This document shows positions 45,965-58,329 of a stretch of 64,000 nt of DNA, in pieces. The DNA lies in contig JALPQD010000639.1 in the NCBI GenBank assembly GCA_023101885.1, positions 620,001 through 684,000 of the forward strand, written 5' to 3'. The notes below the pieces were generated by a model. That model was given only the letters and a program-made list of their open reading frames with translations. It searched no databases and was not told where the DNA came from. Origin of the DNA: Typhlomys cinereus (taxonomy: Eukaryota; Chordata; Mammalia; Rodentia; Platacanthomyidae). Within the stretch, counting starts at the first letter, position 1. Each line of letters opens with the position of its first letter. Position numbers and translations under genes: made by a program.

Positions 45965-47190
45965 ATAACCTCATCTCTCAAAAATAGACTCATGGGAATG
46001 TATTGCATATTTATAAGATATTTACATCTGGTTTCTTTATTGTGATGGATTGTAATGATAATAGAACTTTTGTGCTCCCCAAATAATTGTAGCCCCATAG
46101 ATATGGATCTTAGACAATGCAGTGCAAACAACACTGATTCTTGATGCTTCTAGGCTCAGCTAAATGCTGATTGTGTACTTTAACATCTCTCATGCTCCTT
46201 GTAACACAGGAATGCCAATGTATATAGGAAGTCTTTCTCTTTCCTCTCTAAATGTATGAAAAAGTTATGGAATAGAGCTGGCTGGTCCTTAGAAAGCATG
46301 AAATATGAATGAGAAATAAGACTTCATATCCTTGAGAGCAAGTAAACCAACAGGCTGCATAAAACTTACAAATAAGTCCATTTTAAGTGCTTCTTGTGTG
46401 TCAAGAATGTGGCAGACATTCTTTTGTTTTAATTTTCACAAGTTTATGAATTGCAGATGATAAATTATGTTTCTCTAGAAAGTTCAGAAAGATCATGCTG
46501 TCGGAAACACACCAGAAAACAATAGAGCCAAAATTTAAACCTAAGCATAGTTGATTGTTATACATATAAACATTTGGTCTGTATTGCTAAAATTAAGTGA
46601 TGATTAAAAGCAATCAGAGGAAGTATTCTAGAGATAAAGATGACATGAGAACTGATCACATGGATAGTGACTAAAGCCAAGACATTAACATACAGGATTC
46701 TTACTGTTCCCTGCCAGGTTTCCTAAAATAATGTATACAGTGGCTGCAGCAGGGTTTGGACTGATTCAGTCTAGTTCAGCCAGCAACTCCCAGCATGGGT
46801 GGCCATGGATTTCAGTTGTTTGTTTTACAGCATGTTAGAACATTGCCAGCTAACATTTTTAAACTTCTTCTTTCCCTTTTTGTCAAACCAATTCCAAATG
46901 TTTGAAATGCTAAATTGTGGGAATAACGAAGAGTATCCAGAAATAGACGATTTTTTTTTGTTCTTTTAGGAAACAAAAACATTTTGGAGAGAAGCAAGAT
47001 TCATCTCTTCACATCCTGAGGAAAAGCCAATCATTACCTATCCCAGGATCTAGGTTTATAAAACAATTATTCTTATTCAATGAAATAAGACACAGTTATA
47101 ATGGGCAGGAGCCTAAATTAGCATTAATAAGAAATGGTTACTGCAGGAAAAAGCCAATAGTTTTGATGGTTTGTTTATTGGCCATGATCT
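45965..47190. other. Unique non-coding stretch, part possibly conserved
   Basis: No repeat recognised. The portion 46730-47170 has balanced composition and motifs such as 'ctaaattagcattaataag' (47114-47132). It could be a conserved element. Confidence 0.35.
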
Positions 47191-47194
47191 TTCT

Positions 47195-47555
47195 TCTTCC
47201 CTACATCCATTTATGTGTATCCAGTATGTATGCACATGTGTGTGTAGATGTGTTGGAGGTTGTACATACATAAATGAAGCTGATTATGTGTGTCTTTGGA
47301 GGCCCAAGGGTGATACCAGAAAACATCCTTGATTGTTTTTGCATCTTATTCTTGTGAGATTGAGTCTCTAATTAAACCCAGAGTATATCATTAAGGCTAG
47401 TCTGTCAGACAGATTGCTCTGGCGATTTCCAGGTTCCATCTTCCAGGGTTAGTATTACAGGGGTTGTGACACCTGCCTAGAAATTTTATGTGGGATTGGG
47501 GGTTCCGAACTTGAAAAGGCAAACCCTTTTACTACAGAGCCATCTCTGTAGCCCA
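47195..47555 (-). mobile_element. B4/RSINE-like SINE, reverse strand
   Basis: TG-rich head ('gcacatgtgtgtgtagatgt'), body with 'ttggaggcccaagggtgata', and antisense boxes 'ttgggggttccgaacttgaa' and 'actacagagccatctctgta'. Diverged. Confidence 0.65.
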
Positions 47556-47599
47556 ATGTGTCTTGCTGTATAATTTTACACTTCAGTGTGTTTCATTCC

Positions 47600-47930
47600 T
47601 TTTCTCAATTTTATTTGTCTATGGGACTTTCATTGACCAATAAAATGAAGATAGCCACAGAAGATTATAAATTCAATTTCTAGGACCTAGGCTTTTTGTC
47701 TTTCTCTGTGTCTCTATTTTTATGAGAAGAATGTGCCCAGGCTAGCTTAGTCATCTAGGCTAGATGAAAACAAGGCATCTGCAGACAAGGCCAGTTGAGA
47801 TTAGTTGCCTCTTGGCTAAACTATCCACCATGAGTTATGTAAATACTGACGGCTGTTTCCTCTGGATACATCATGGCTGTTTTTATGTTGGAGGTAATAC
47901 ATTAATTTCCAATAGCTTCATAAAAGTTAT
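47600..47930 (+). mobile_element. Possible ancient MaLR/MLT1 LTR remnant
   Basis: 'ttcattgaccaataaaatga' followed by a G/A-rich mid-part and 'tggaggtaatacattaat' has the order of landmarks in some old MLT1 LTRs. Very diverged; it could be unique DNA. Confidence 0.3.
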
Positions 47931-47959
47931 GCTTGTGGGAAGGATGAACAAATAATTCA

Positions 47960-49290
47960 CCGAATCACAGAAATAAGGAGAGAAGTGGTTATAGGGCACC
48001 ATCAACTACACAACCTGAACTTAGCCAATGGTGGACATTTCCTAGAGATATTCTGTTAATAAGATCCACCTCTCAGTTTCTTTTTCTTGACTCCTCACAG
48101 CTCTCAGGAGAGTTTATTTGTGAGTTATCTTAGCAAAATTAGACCATGTGAGCTTTCATGCCTGTTCCGTCAATAAAATGATGATTGAGCAGCAATCTAT
48201 ACAGAAGATACTTTCTTTAGTATAAACCATAGTTGGAAAAATTTACAGAAACAACCACACCAACATTGCTGACTCTCTCTACATTCCTGGTCTCTCTACC
48301 CTAATCCACTTCCTAAGCTTCCTGACTTTCCCCAACATTAATGATGTTCCTTTTCTCCCCACTCTGCAGTGCTTACCTTCTCTGTCAGCTCCTTAGCAAC
48401 ATCTAAAGGTTATAAAAGACAGATTAACACCTTTTGTCCAGGGTTTTTAGGCAGGTATCCACCAGTCTTACAGTACATGGTGGTTCTGCCTTATTCTCTC
48501 TGACTTTATCTCTTCAGTTCTAATGCCGAACCACCTGAAGGTTAAACTCTGGTTCCTCTAGGCGCCGGATACTCAGCTCTAGTAAATGGATATTTCTTAA
48601 ATCTCTCTTTTGTGCACATTGACCTTACACCTTGATATAGAGTCCCTCTGTAGTCCTTCACCCAACCTACTCTCTGTCAACCTAACACCTAGAACTCTAC
48701 TCAGCTATGAAAGCATGTGAGAGTAAAAACTCCACAGAAATGAAAATACAAAGACATAATAGTGATGTTAGAAAGGACAGTTATATCCTATCCAAGCTAT
48801 TCCACCATTTACCTTTAGGCCTGTGAGAATCAGAATGTTCCTTTCTTGGGAGCTTCCCCATTTAAAATAAGTTTGAATTGATCATATGAAAGACTCTAAG
48901 CTTGCCTAATATACACTTTGCAATCCCTAAAGTATTTGCTCTCATGCCTGGACTAGCGTTCTAGAGTGTAAGGCTAGTCCTTGAGAACCCATAATTCAGA
49001 CCAGACTTTATGGAGCAAGGTCCCATATTACCTGTGTAGCCCTACTCAGGTAGACATCAGTTACAGGTCAGACACTGCAAGTACAGGCACCAGGACAAGC
49101 CACCCTAGCACCTGGCACCAGATAGGGTCTTTAGCACTTCCTGCAAACCCACCTAGAATTTCTTAATGGGATGACTAATAAATAATTCTCTGTAATCAGT
49201 CACTGAAGATTGTGAAAGGTAGACTTCAAGTCAGTGCTGACAGGAATGTCAGGCTATGACAACCACAAAAATGAGAAGCAGAACATGATA
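47960..49290. other. Non-coding, no feature assigned
   Basis: No repeat confidently recognised. Parts next to 49.2 kb may be the 5' region of the fossil L1 that follows. Confidence 0.35.
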
Positions 49291-49299
49291 AAGGAACAA

Positions 49300-50130
49300 G
49301 ATAAAACATAAGCTACTGCAGCACAAAAGAAGTTGAGATGCAGGAGCTGCTCTGGATCATCTTTCAAAATAATCAACATGAAATAGTTCAGTGAGATTAA
49401 AAGGAGTACTGTCAGACAACTGAATGGAAACAAAAACTGATATCAAAATTAACATTTCAAAGAAAAGATAGAAGTCATAAATGGAATTAAATAAAAAATA
49501 TGAAGCTCATAAACAAAATAACCAAACAGAAAAATTCAACACCACACAGAATTACAAAGGATCAGCTAGTTCAAACACAGGTGCTTTGAAATTAAACAGG
49601 TACAAAATAAAAATATGAAGGTTGAGAAGCAATATGAAGGCTGAGAAGCAATAAAGAAAGTTAGAAGAGTCCCTAGGTCAATGATTGTCAAGCAAAACAA
49701 GAGGGGAAGTCACAGAATGATAAAAAGACACAAATATTCCATTAAAGCAAATAATGACAAGAAACCTTTTCAAATCTGGAGAAGAGAAATTCATGCTCAA
49801 ATTCACAAAGTTCAAGATCCTCTTTAACTGGCTGTTTATAGACAAGCCTTCCCCCACGAAATATTTTTAATCAAAATTTTAATCTAAAAAATTAGAGAAT
49901 TTTCTAGTCAAAGAAAATGAGAGAATTTCAAAAGCCGAAAGCAAATGTTGATCACACAAGGGACTATTATAGACTACCACTAAGTTCTCAGATGGAACTA
50001 TACAAGTCAGGAAGAAATGGGGTGATCTATTTATAGCAAAAAGTCAAAACAAGCCTGCCAATCTCAATATTTTGCATGGCAAAACTGTCCTTTGTATGCA
50101 AGAAGAAAAGAGAGTGCTCAAATATATAAC
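49300..50130 (+). pseudogene. Fossil L1 ORF1-type sequence (HAL1/L1M-like)
   Basis: A-rich coding-like strand. From about 49765 ('cttttcaaatctggagaaga') through 'attagagaattttctagtca' and 'actatacaagtcaggaagaa' to 'caagcctgccaatctcaata' and 'gcatggcaaaactgtccttt', it follows the nucleotide landmarks of the C-terminal domain of L1 ORF1 (the RNA-binding Transposase_22 region) in ancient L1/HAL1 elements. No frame stays open and no start codon is assignable. No ORF2 follows, which fits a HAL1-type half-L1 or truncation. Confidence 0.6.
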
Positions 50131-51470
50131 AGCTAAGAGCTCTCATTATCAGTAAATTTTTTTAAAGGTATGTTATAATGTTCTTTAAATTAAAACACAA
50201 GATTATTAATTAGTGTATAAAAGGATAAAACTGAAAAGCTAACACTCAGTCAAACTAAGAAACTCTAATGCAGGAATACTGGTCCATTATTTCCTTTCAT
50301 TTCTATTAAGCATATGAAAGGTAAAGGTATTGAAAAATTAATCCGCAATAAATTTTAACATTTGCATTGCAGAAATGTAAATTATAACGTTAGAAAAAGC
50401 AGGGATATGAGTAGAACGAAAGAAAGAGTTTCTGAACAGGATTAGAGTTTTTTCAGCTTGAAACTGTGATTAGCATTTAAATTTAACAACATATTCCCTA
50501 ACCATAGTGGCGCAAAGAAACAAAAATAATGGACTTTCACAGAAGTGTCCATGAATCCATAGTGATACCTATAAAGAAGAAAGTATCATAGTTTTCATCT
50601 TCCAGGAAAAAAATAATTGAGACATGAATTTCAGTTTCTTCATAGTTTAATGATTACCAAAGTACAAAGTTAGAACCAAATTCAAATACTCCAAAAGAGA
50701 AAGCAAATTTTCCTTTAGATGACATGTAGTCAAATAATGACAACCAAAAGCAAACTAAAGCTGTCTAGGAACAATGGTACTTCTATAAACATTTATGAAC
50801 AAAATGACCCTGTAATGCATATTTAGCTTTCACACTTCCCTGCTAAGTTGAATGGTTACAAGGTTACAGGAAATTACATTCTATAGTTAAACTAGGAAAG
50901 AAATTAGCATTTCAAAGCTTCTGTGAGTCTGGAGGGACATTAATGGGGCAGGTCTAGACCATACTGCACAAGCTGATGATTGACATTCAATGAAATAAAC
51001 AAGGACAGTGCTCCTGGGAGACTTCTCTGTACACCTATCCCAGCCAACACATTCTGCTCCCTCCATTCTCCAATTCTGTACCTGCACTCTCACAATTGTC
51101 AATCCAAACTATTCCTTATGCAGACCGCCTCTAACTCATATTGTTATGAACATACATGGACCATTTTTTCCACCATGTATTTCCAATTGATTATTTTATG
51201 AATTATAATTACTACATGTATAACTTTACCTTTATGAACCCTTAACCATACATTTCCTCATTTGAATTCTCTGAAGGAATATCTCCAAAAGAGATATTTC
51301 TTGCTGTAAGTGAAAAAATATTGCTGTTTCTTATACGATATGGCAACAAGACTGTTCTCCAACTTTGCCTTCTAGCATAACTAAGCATACCACTAATAAT
51401 AGTGTAAGAGCTTCAAATTTCATTTTATGGAACTATATTGTAACTTATTTTCCTTGCGACTCCATTTTTT
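50131..51470. other. Unique non-coding stretch
   Basis: AT-rich, nothing recognised. Short frames at 50887-51201 are not supported. Confidence 0.4.
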
Positions 51471-51477
51471 TAGTGTT

Positions 51478-51800
51478 TTGGTCTGAAGAGATGATTCAGT
51501 TACTAATGTACTTGGTCTCTAAGTAAAAGGACTGAAGTTCAGATTTCGAGATCCACATAAAATGCCAGATAGCAATGGCAGCCCACTCTAGCTCCAGGAA
51601 AGTAGAGAGAGAGAGACAATTATCAGAGCATAGGTAAACTGAAGAGTTAATCTGGTTATATTAATAAAATATAGATTTGATTAGAGGTCCTGATTCCAAA
51701 AAAAATAAGTTGCCAACTTAATCAAGGATGATTCCTTATATCAACCTCAGGCCTTTACACATATGCACTGGCTCCTGCACTTATATGTACATTCACATGT
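51478..51800 (+). mobile_element. Old tRNA-derived SINE
   Basis: 'tctgaagagatgattcagtt' and 'tgaagttcagatttcgagat' correspond to the A- and B-box regions. About 80 bp of extra AT-rich sequence (51640-51720) interrupts the body before 'atcaaggatgattccttata', and a CA-rich tail follows at 51768-51830. Confidence 0.6.
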
Positions 51801-51830
51801 ATGAACATATATATACACACACATAACCAC

Positions 51831-52335
51831 ATATTCTACTTCAGTTATATCCATGAAAATATTTTTAAAAATCAGTTTTTCGTATCTGAGTATTTTACTT
51901 TATCAATTATTTATATCCCTCTATGTCCATTTCCTACACTTAAAAACATTCTATGAAATCCTGAAAAAGTACATGACCATTCTCTGGTATCATTGTATTT
52001 TGGGGAAAATTTTGTCTTATTTGGTTTTGTCCTTTTTATCAACTTTATTATTAAATTTTTTCAATGAAATTTATGACTTGAATGAAATGAATTACACATC
52101 GGATGCTATTTCAGTAGCTTCCTGTCTGTTCTCTTGTCCAGTTATTTTCAATACAATAGATCTGAAATCTTAAAGGCCATGAAATATTTCTTTTATTGCA
52201 TGCTACAATCTATAAATTCCATGGAAGCTAACCTGCAACTAAAGCTCTAATAGTTCTTTTATTCTTCTTTTGTTCATTTCTTATTTTAAATGATGAATTT
52301 CATTTTATAGAGCAAATAATTTTCAATTAGAACAG
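51831..52335. other. Unique AT-rich non-coding stretch
   Basis: The 106-codon frame at 51853-52173 is Leu/Phe/Tyr-rich because of AT-rich composition. No domain. Confidence 0.4.
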
Positions 52336-52339
52336 GAGG

Positions 52340-52955
52340 AATGGGGTAGGAGGGCCACACCAGAAACAAGGAGAGAGGGGACCATGTTACAGCAGAGAAA
52401 ATAGGCCTCTATCAAGGACTGCAAGTAAGTAATGAGACATCTGGTTAAGTAAACAGACTTTCCTTCCTGATCATTTACAACTGATGGAGTATGATCTCAC
52501 CAGAAGGGGAGGGCATATAGTCTGGCAGATAAAAAGTAAACATTTTGCAAATAGGTGATTGACCCCTCCCTGACTGCGGTTTCCTACTTTTATTCCATCT
52601 ACCTTTGAATATACTCTTATAACAAGACTCTAGTTTAACAGCTTTTTATCTGTGACCAGGGGGTGACATCCAATACCCATCAGGATGGAGTGAAGGGCAT
52701 TGCAAGAGCAGCAAAACTGCAAAAGAAAATCAACAAACCATAATCCAGAACTTCAGAGACTCTATATGAACCAACTGGAACTAGGCCAGCCTAATCTCTC
52801 CCCATCCTGAAGCTCGGGGAAATTTGCGGAAGAGGGGGCTGGAGAATAGGGAGGGAGGGGAGAGGGGAGGGGGGCACGGGCTGTGGGAGGTTGGAGGGAG
52901 GGAGGGGACCGGTGTACCTATTAAGTTTATATGAGTGGAAATTAAAAAAAAATAT
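52340..52955 (+). mobile_element. L1 3' end with strong G-rich tract
   Basis: 'ggccagcctaatctctcccc' near 52780 parallels the 3' UTR of the L1 at 21.0 kb ('ccagccaaatctttcccc'). A run of GGGAGGG-type blocks at 52838-52910 follows, then 'accggtgtacctattaag' (compare 'caggggtacctatttcat' in the L1 tail at 13.87 kb) and a poly(A) tail at 52943. The G blocks make it a good G-quadruplex candidate. Confidence 0.7.
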
Positions 52956-52959
52956 TTCT

Positions 52960-53605
52960 CCAAAGTACATAGTTCATACATAGTGGGGATGATTCAGTTT
53001 CTTTCTTGATATAAGTAGGCTATCTAACTCAGCAGTTCCACAGTCCAATTACAGTACTTCAGTTAACAAAGGCATAACATACAGTGTGAAGCAAAATGAA
53101 AAAAAGATATGGGAAATAAAGACAAAGTATTTTAACCCTTCCCAAACTTTGCATCAATAATAAAATCAATAAATAATTTCCTATCAATTTTCCTTTTTAA
53201 AGCATATAATTTTTAATTCCAAATTTCTTGAAAGAAAAATTTATCTTTCATTGATGTGCATTTTCATTGTAGCAGTGTTTCATTTCTTTCTTCCTCCAAA
53301 AACTACTAAAAGGAAGTATCTAAGAGGAAATATGTAGCCATATTCGCCATGCATTTACATCCACCTTTTTTTAAAATCTTATCAATTCATGAACCATTAA
53401 ATGAATTACCTCATGCTAATGAGTTTAGAATGCCAAATTCCATATGCAGAATGTCATAAAAAATCACTTTGTGTTGGGAACCTTCGAATTAGAAAAGGTA
53501 CATACAAGAAGGAGATAAATATTGTAGACCCCACCCTGCAAAAGGGGCAAGGGAAGAATGTCTAGTTGTAACAAATACCAAAATAAAACTTAACAAATAG
53601 AAGGT
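52960..53605. other. Unique non-coding stretch
   Basis: AT-rich with no recognised repeat. 'ccctgcaaaaggggcaaggg' near 53534 stands out only by composition. Confidence 0.4.
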
Positions 53606-53608
53606 ATA

Positions 53609-53883
53609 TGTGATGGTTACTCTTGATTTCCAATTTTATGAGATGTACTGTGACTATGGAAGCCAAGTTCTGGGCATGTCTATGAATTGGTAAGATCCTA
53701 AGGATGGGTGGCACCTATTCCAAACTTTGGGGTCCTGGACTGAATAGAATATCTGAGCTTGATCATTCCTCTCCCCCATGATGATGGACTGAGTGCCCTG
53801 GAATTTTAAGAAAACGTAAGACCTTCATTCCTTAAGTTTCTCTTTGTTGCTTTTTGTCTCAGAAACAGAATAATTACTAATGT
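53609..53883 (+). mobile_element. MLT1/MaLR-type LTR
   Basis: It begins TGTGATGGTTACTCTTGATT and continues with 'ttctgggcatgtctatgaat', 'tggggtcctggactgaatag' and a 'taattactaatg' end, the landmark order of a common rodent/mammalian MaLR LTR. Slightly shortened compared with the usual length of about 350 bp. Confidence 0.7.
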
Positions 53884-56100
53884 GGATGATGGAAAACATT
53901 TTATTTCTTCAGGTTTGTTTAAGACATGGTCTCAGGATAATTGTTGGCAGATATAGATTGTGCTATCGCCCTCCAATCTCCAGTCAGGGTTGATGGTGGA
54001 ATAAGAGAATCAAGTCAGATTATCTAAATCATTCACAGAAAGCCTATCGGATTTTGCCTGGCATCTTTTTAAAAATTCTTTCATAAGGAATTGGAAGTTT
54101 ATAAGCTCTCTGTCTTTAATGACTGATATAGTTTTTTCAAAGCTTCTAACATCAGAAAAATTTAAAATGTTCGTAAGAAATCAATTTGGCAATCACACTT
54201 GATGAATCAAACATGAATATTTTTAAAATGGTCACAAACAAAAATATGATTTTTTCTAAAGTTATTAAGTACTTGAAAATATGCATTTCCCAATATCAAC
54301 AGTGGAATTTCACGAGATATTTTCAGTCTCAAAGTAGATTACAGGCACAAACTTATCCAGAGGCAATAATTATTCTTCTGTCCTTATTTACAACATGTCC
54401 ACTTAACTAGTTATAATATGGTAATTAATTTTTAATTTTCCAATGAGACTAATTTAAGGATTTGCCTTTTTAATCGGTATTTACATAGATAACTAAGTGG
54501 TAGTTAGTAAGAAATGAGGTTTTAAAAACTGAGCAACAATAAAATTTACTTATGATCTTTTTAATGTGCACATTAAAAATAATTGTTTTCTAGATTAAAG
54601 GTCTAGAAAGTACTACAAGGTATTGCAGACTTTCCATTAAGTAAACTTTTAGAAAGACAAGAAAGCAATGTATCATAAGAGGGTCGTATGCCTGTATATA
54701 TTCCAGTTTTGATTGGTATACTTTTTCTTCTGGTAGCAGGTGGGAAGAAACACAAATGGACATTTGAAGCCAAGGATTTGTATAAATAATAATTTGATCC
54801 AACTTACCACATTTGTAGCTCTTTCAGTATTGAGAAAAGAACCAGTTGCTTGTTTGCTCTAGATTTCAATAAACAGGCATGAAAATAAAGTTTACATATG
54901 ATAGAAGAAAGAAAAACAGTCAAGAAAATAAGCTGTGCTTAGTTAGGTATTCTGCTGTATTTGATCACTAAAGAAAATCAATGTGGACTCTGCCCAAAGC
55001 GTGACCTGGTCAAGTTAGAGATGTTCTGTTCACTGTGTGTGAACAGGACTCAAACCTAGCTCATAGATCTTAAGCAAAAGTCAGGTGAATGGAATGGAAA
55101 AGTCATGTTCATATACAATGTCCTAACTCTGTGCATAAACTGTCACCTTACCTGTCATCTATAATGACAGTAGTTGTGTAACAAAGGGCAACAATAGTTT
55201 TACAGTCTGACCTGCACACACACCTGCTATTTAGTTCACATTTTAGAACTACGATAAGCAATGAGGAATTGATTGCTAATCAAACAAAATAAAATCTCTG
55301 GTAAAATTTACATTTAAATGTGAGCAGATTGAAAGTAAGCAAAACCGTGACTCAAATGTATTAATTATTAGGGGAAAAGAAAAACAGAGCAGCAGAGACA
55401 AAAGTTAGACAAAAGATTTCAGAGTTGAAATTTGAATTTGACATAATAGCAAACATAATTTTAACTTTGAAAGAGATAAAGCTGTCCTAAGTGAATGTGC
55501 TCTAGATACAGAACATCTGATAGAGGTGAGGAGAGTTCAGGAAAGATGACAGAACACTTCAGGGTGAAGGGTATATATCCCTGCCCTCTGGATGACCCAT
55601 ACGGATGATGATACATTAGCTATGTGTACATTGCTGAAATTTGTCTGGAAGAGATTAGCATTTAATTAAATAGATTTAACATTCACTAATATGGCTAGAT
55701 AGAAACTGCCCTGCTTAGTTCAGTCAAAGCACTGAGCATTTATTATGAAAAATATATTCTATTTTTATTATTTTATTTTATTTTGTAATTTTTGCTTCTT
55801 CTGCCCAGAAATAAGACTGTTGGTGAGACAGACACACTGAACTGATGGTCACTTATTCAGAATGTGTCTTTGTGTCTTAGACAAAAGCAGAGCACCATAA
55901 GTGTGTTGTTTTGAAAGTAAGAAGAAAGCACAAAAGTAGGGGAAATATAAATGAGGAGGGGAAGGGAGGGGAAATAAAGCAAAGGGTGGAGAGGAGAGAA
56001 AGAGGAAGGAAAATGTCCATTAGAAGTGGTAGTAAACCAATTCATTCAGCATTTAGACATCTGGAGAATTCTTCAGGGAGATTGGAGAATGACAGTGACA
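53884..56100. other. Mostly unique non-coding stretch
   Basis: No interspersed repeat recognised over 2.2 kb. It includes a purine-rich patch at 55940-56015. Short frames lack support. Confidence 0.4.
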
Positions 56101-56116
56101 TAAACACACTAAACAC

Positions 56117-56117
<1 letters not shown>

Positions 56118-56153
<36 letters not shown>
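56118..56153 (+). repeat. (CA)n microsatellite
   Basis: A pure CA run followed by 'cgcaaacaccagacagac'. The His/Thr repeats of the frame at 55911-56303 come from it. Confidence 0.95.
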
Positions 56154-56156
<3 letters not shown>

Positions 56157-56804
56157 AACACCAGACAGACATACCTAACACACATGGGAAAAGTATGCCC
56201 TAACCTCCCTCCCCCCCAAATAACCATTTCACACTTAAAAATGTTCACTGTTTGCACAAAAACACATTACAGATTGGTCTATGGGGGTCCTGACTGTACT
56301 TAGCAGGAAGACTTTTAATTATCAGGTAACTATGTTCTTTCTTTGATCTTACCCTAAATTTTTTTAAAACTTGCTTTTATTTTCAAAACAAAAAATAATT
56401 CCAAATATTCTCCTAAGAAGAATCATGAAACTGAATTATAATGTAACGTAATTAAGTGAAATACAGATGAGAACAGTTGTGAAGAATGATCAGGAAGAAA
56501 CACAAATTCTTCGGAATAGAAACATCAAATGACTTTCCTGAAAGGACAAAACTATATTCCTTTCCTCTGCTTCTCATTATTCTTTTCCTTTCCATTTCTT
56601 CCAAGATAACTGAAAGAAGAGCTTCCCACATTTTTTCTTTTGACATAAATTGAATAAATTGTCAATACTACCCATGATGAAACACTATATTCAAGATTTG
56701 AGAATATTTTATCATATTTAGAAATATAAGCCCAAGTAATAGCAATAATGGTTGTAAAAAAATGAATCCCTAGACGAGTTCTCAAGTTACAGACATGTGC
56801 AGAA

Positions 56805-57080
56805 AAGTATATAGAAAAGAGCCTGAGAGATGGATGTGTTGGCAAAATGCCATGCATGCATGAGAACCAAAGTTCAGATGACTTTATACCAGCAAAAATG
56901 AACTAGGAGAGCAGAGTCAGGCTGCTTTCTTGACTCTCTGACCAGAGACTAGCTAAATCGGTAAGTTCCAGGTTTAATGTGGAGTCTCTCTCAAAAACTA
57001 AGCTGGAAATGACAAAGACATACAGACATATAACATCCATCTCAGACCACATGTCCATCTCTGTCTCTCTCTCTCTGTCT

Positions 57081-57136
<56 letters not shown>

Positions 57137-57165
57137 TACACACACACACACGCACACACTCCAAA
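56805..57165 (+). mobile_element. B4/RSINE-like SINE with (TC)n-(CA)n tail
   Basis: Head 'gcctgagagatggatgtgtt', B-box region 'gagaaccaaagttcagatga', a long body, then (TC)n and (CA)n runs at about 57060-57155. The Ser/Leu and Val/Cys frames here are the translated tail. Confidence 0.65.
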
Positions 57166-57169
57166 TTAA

Positions 57170-58185
57170 GAAAGAGGAATCAGAATAAAAAGAATTATCA
57201 CTCATGATTTTTTATGCTTTCTTGGTGCTAATTTAGCAAACATCTGTTGAACATATACTGTATATTTTAGCCCTTACTGATTCAGAGGGAAGAAAAACAA
57301 GTTCACCTATTTACAATATTAAATATGTATTAAAATATGATAGTTTATCAATTCATTATCATCATCAGTGTCTGTCACTGTCAACAGCTTCATCAGTGTG
57401 TGTAGTATCTATGCATTGTTTAACTCAGGTAGACCATTACAGAACATGCATTAAAAGGTTTTCATCTTCTGACTGTTCCCTGTTTATAAGTAAGAAAAAT
57501 TAAGCCTGGATAGCTGCTGTGCCTTGGACAAAGTCCCTAAGAGCAAAGCCAAAATTCAAATGTAGCACTTTCCTGAGAATCCAGAATTCTTCACAACTAG
57601 ACATAGCATTCTACAACAGGATTTAAATTTTGAAGTCAAATGGACCTAGCTTTAAATGCAGCTTCTGCAACATACTATCTTGGTCATACCCAGAAAAATG
57701 TAACTTCTAGTCCCAAAAGTCTGTTCTGTAAAATGGGAAAAAATATTAATCTCTTGAGTTGATATGAGGAAAAACAAAAGATAATTTGATTTGAAATGCA
57801 TGTTCCCTAGTAGGCAGGACATAAGAGTCCACAATAAATATTGTTTCCTGTCTGCCTACTATTATGTTTCTCCTGATAATCAGTGATCAGGAATGATCTC
57901 CTCTTTCATAAAAACATCAATGAGTCCCTAGTCATTTCAGGGTATCAATCAGACAGAAATCCTCTGTCCACTAGCAATCAATTTCCATGCATGCACTCAG
58001 AACCTGACTTGTACCATATTTGTTTCATGAAGTACTTCTTTCAGCACTAGAGAGAATAATTTCAGCTATCTTACATTTAAGCTGATTGTCATCCTGATTT
58101 ATGATTGGATCCTATATGGTAAGTACGTATAAGACTGTTTTGCATAATGTTAGGACTCTTCCCTCAGAAACAAACCACATTTGGT
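57170..58185. other. Unique non-coding stretch
   Basis: Nothing recognised. Some ATC-rich sequence at 57355-57390. Confidence 0.4.
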
Positions 58186-58191
58186 TGGAGG

Positions 58192-58325
58192 CTTGGGGAA
58201 AGATAGGGACTCCTATAGCTCAGGTTGGTCTCAAACTTGTTGTGTAACCAAGGATGACCTTGAACTTTGGTTCTGCTTTCTCCAATTCCCATGTGCGGGG
58301 ATTACACACATGATTTTATGACAGG
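58192..58325 (-). mobile_element. B1-like (7SL-derived) SINE, reverse strand
   Basis: 'tatagctcaggttggtctca' with 'aggatgaccttgaactttgg' and 'tgtgcggggattacacacat' match antisense proto-B1/B1 elements ('gtagcccaggctggcctcaaactc...', '...gtgctgggattacagg'). Moderately diverged. Confidence 0.75.
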
Positions 58326-58329
58326 ACAT

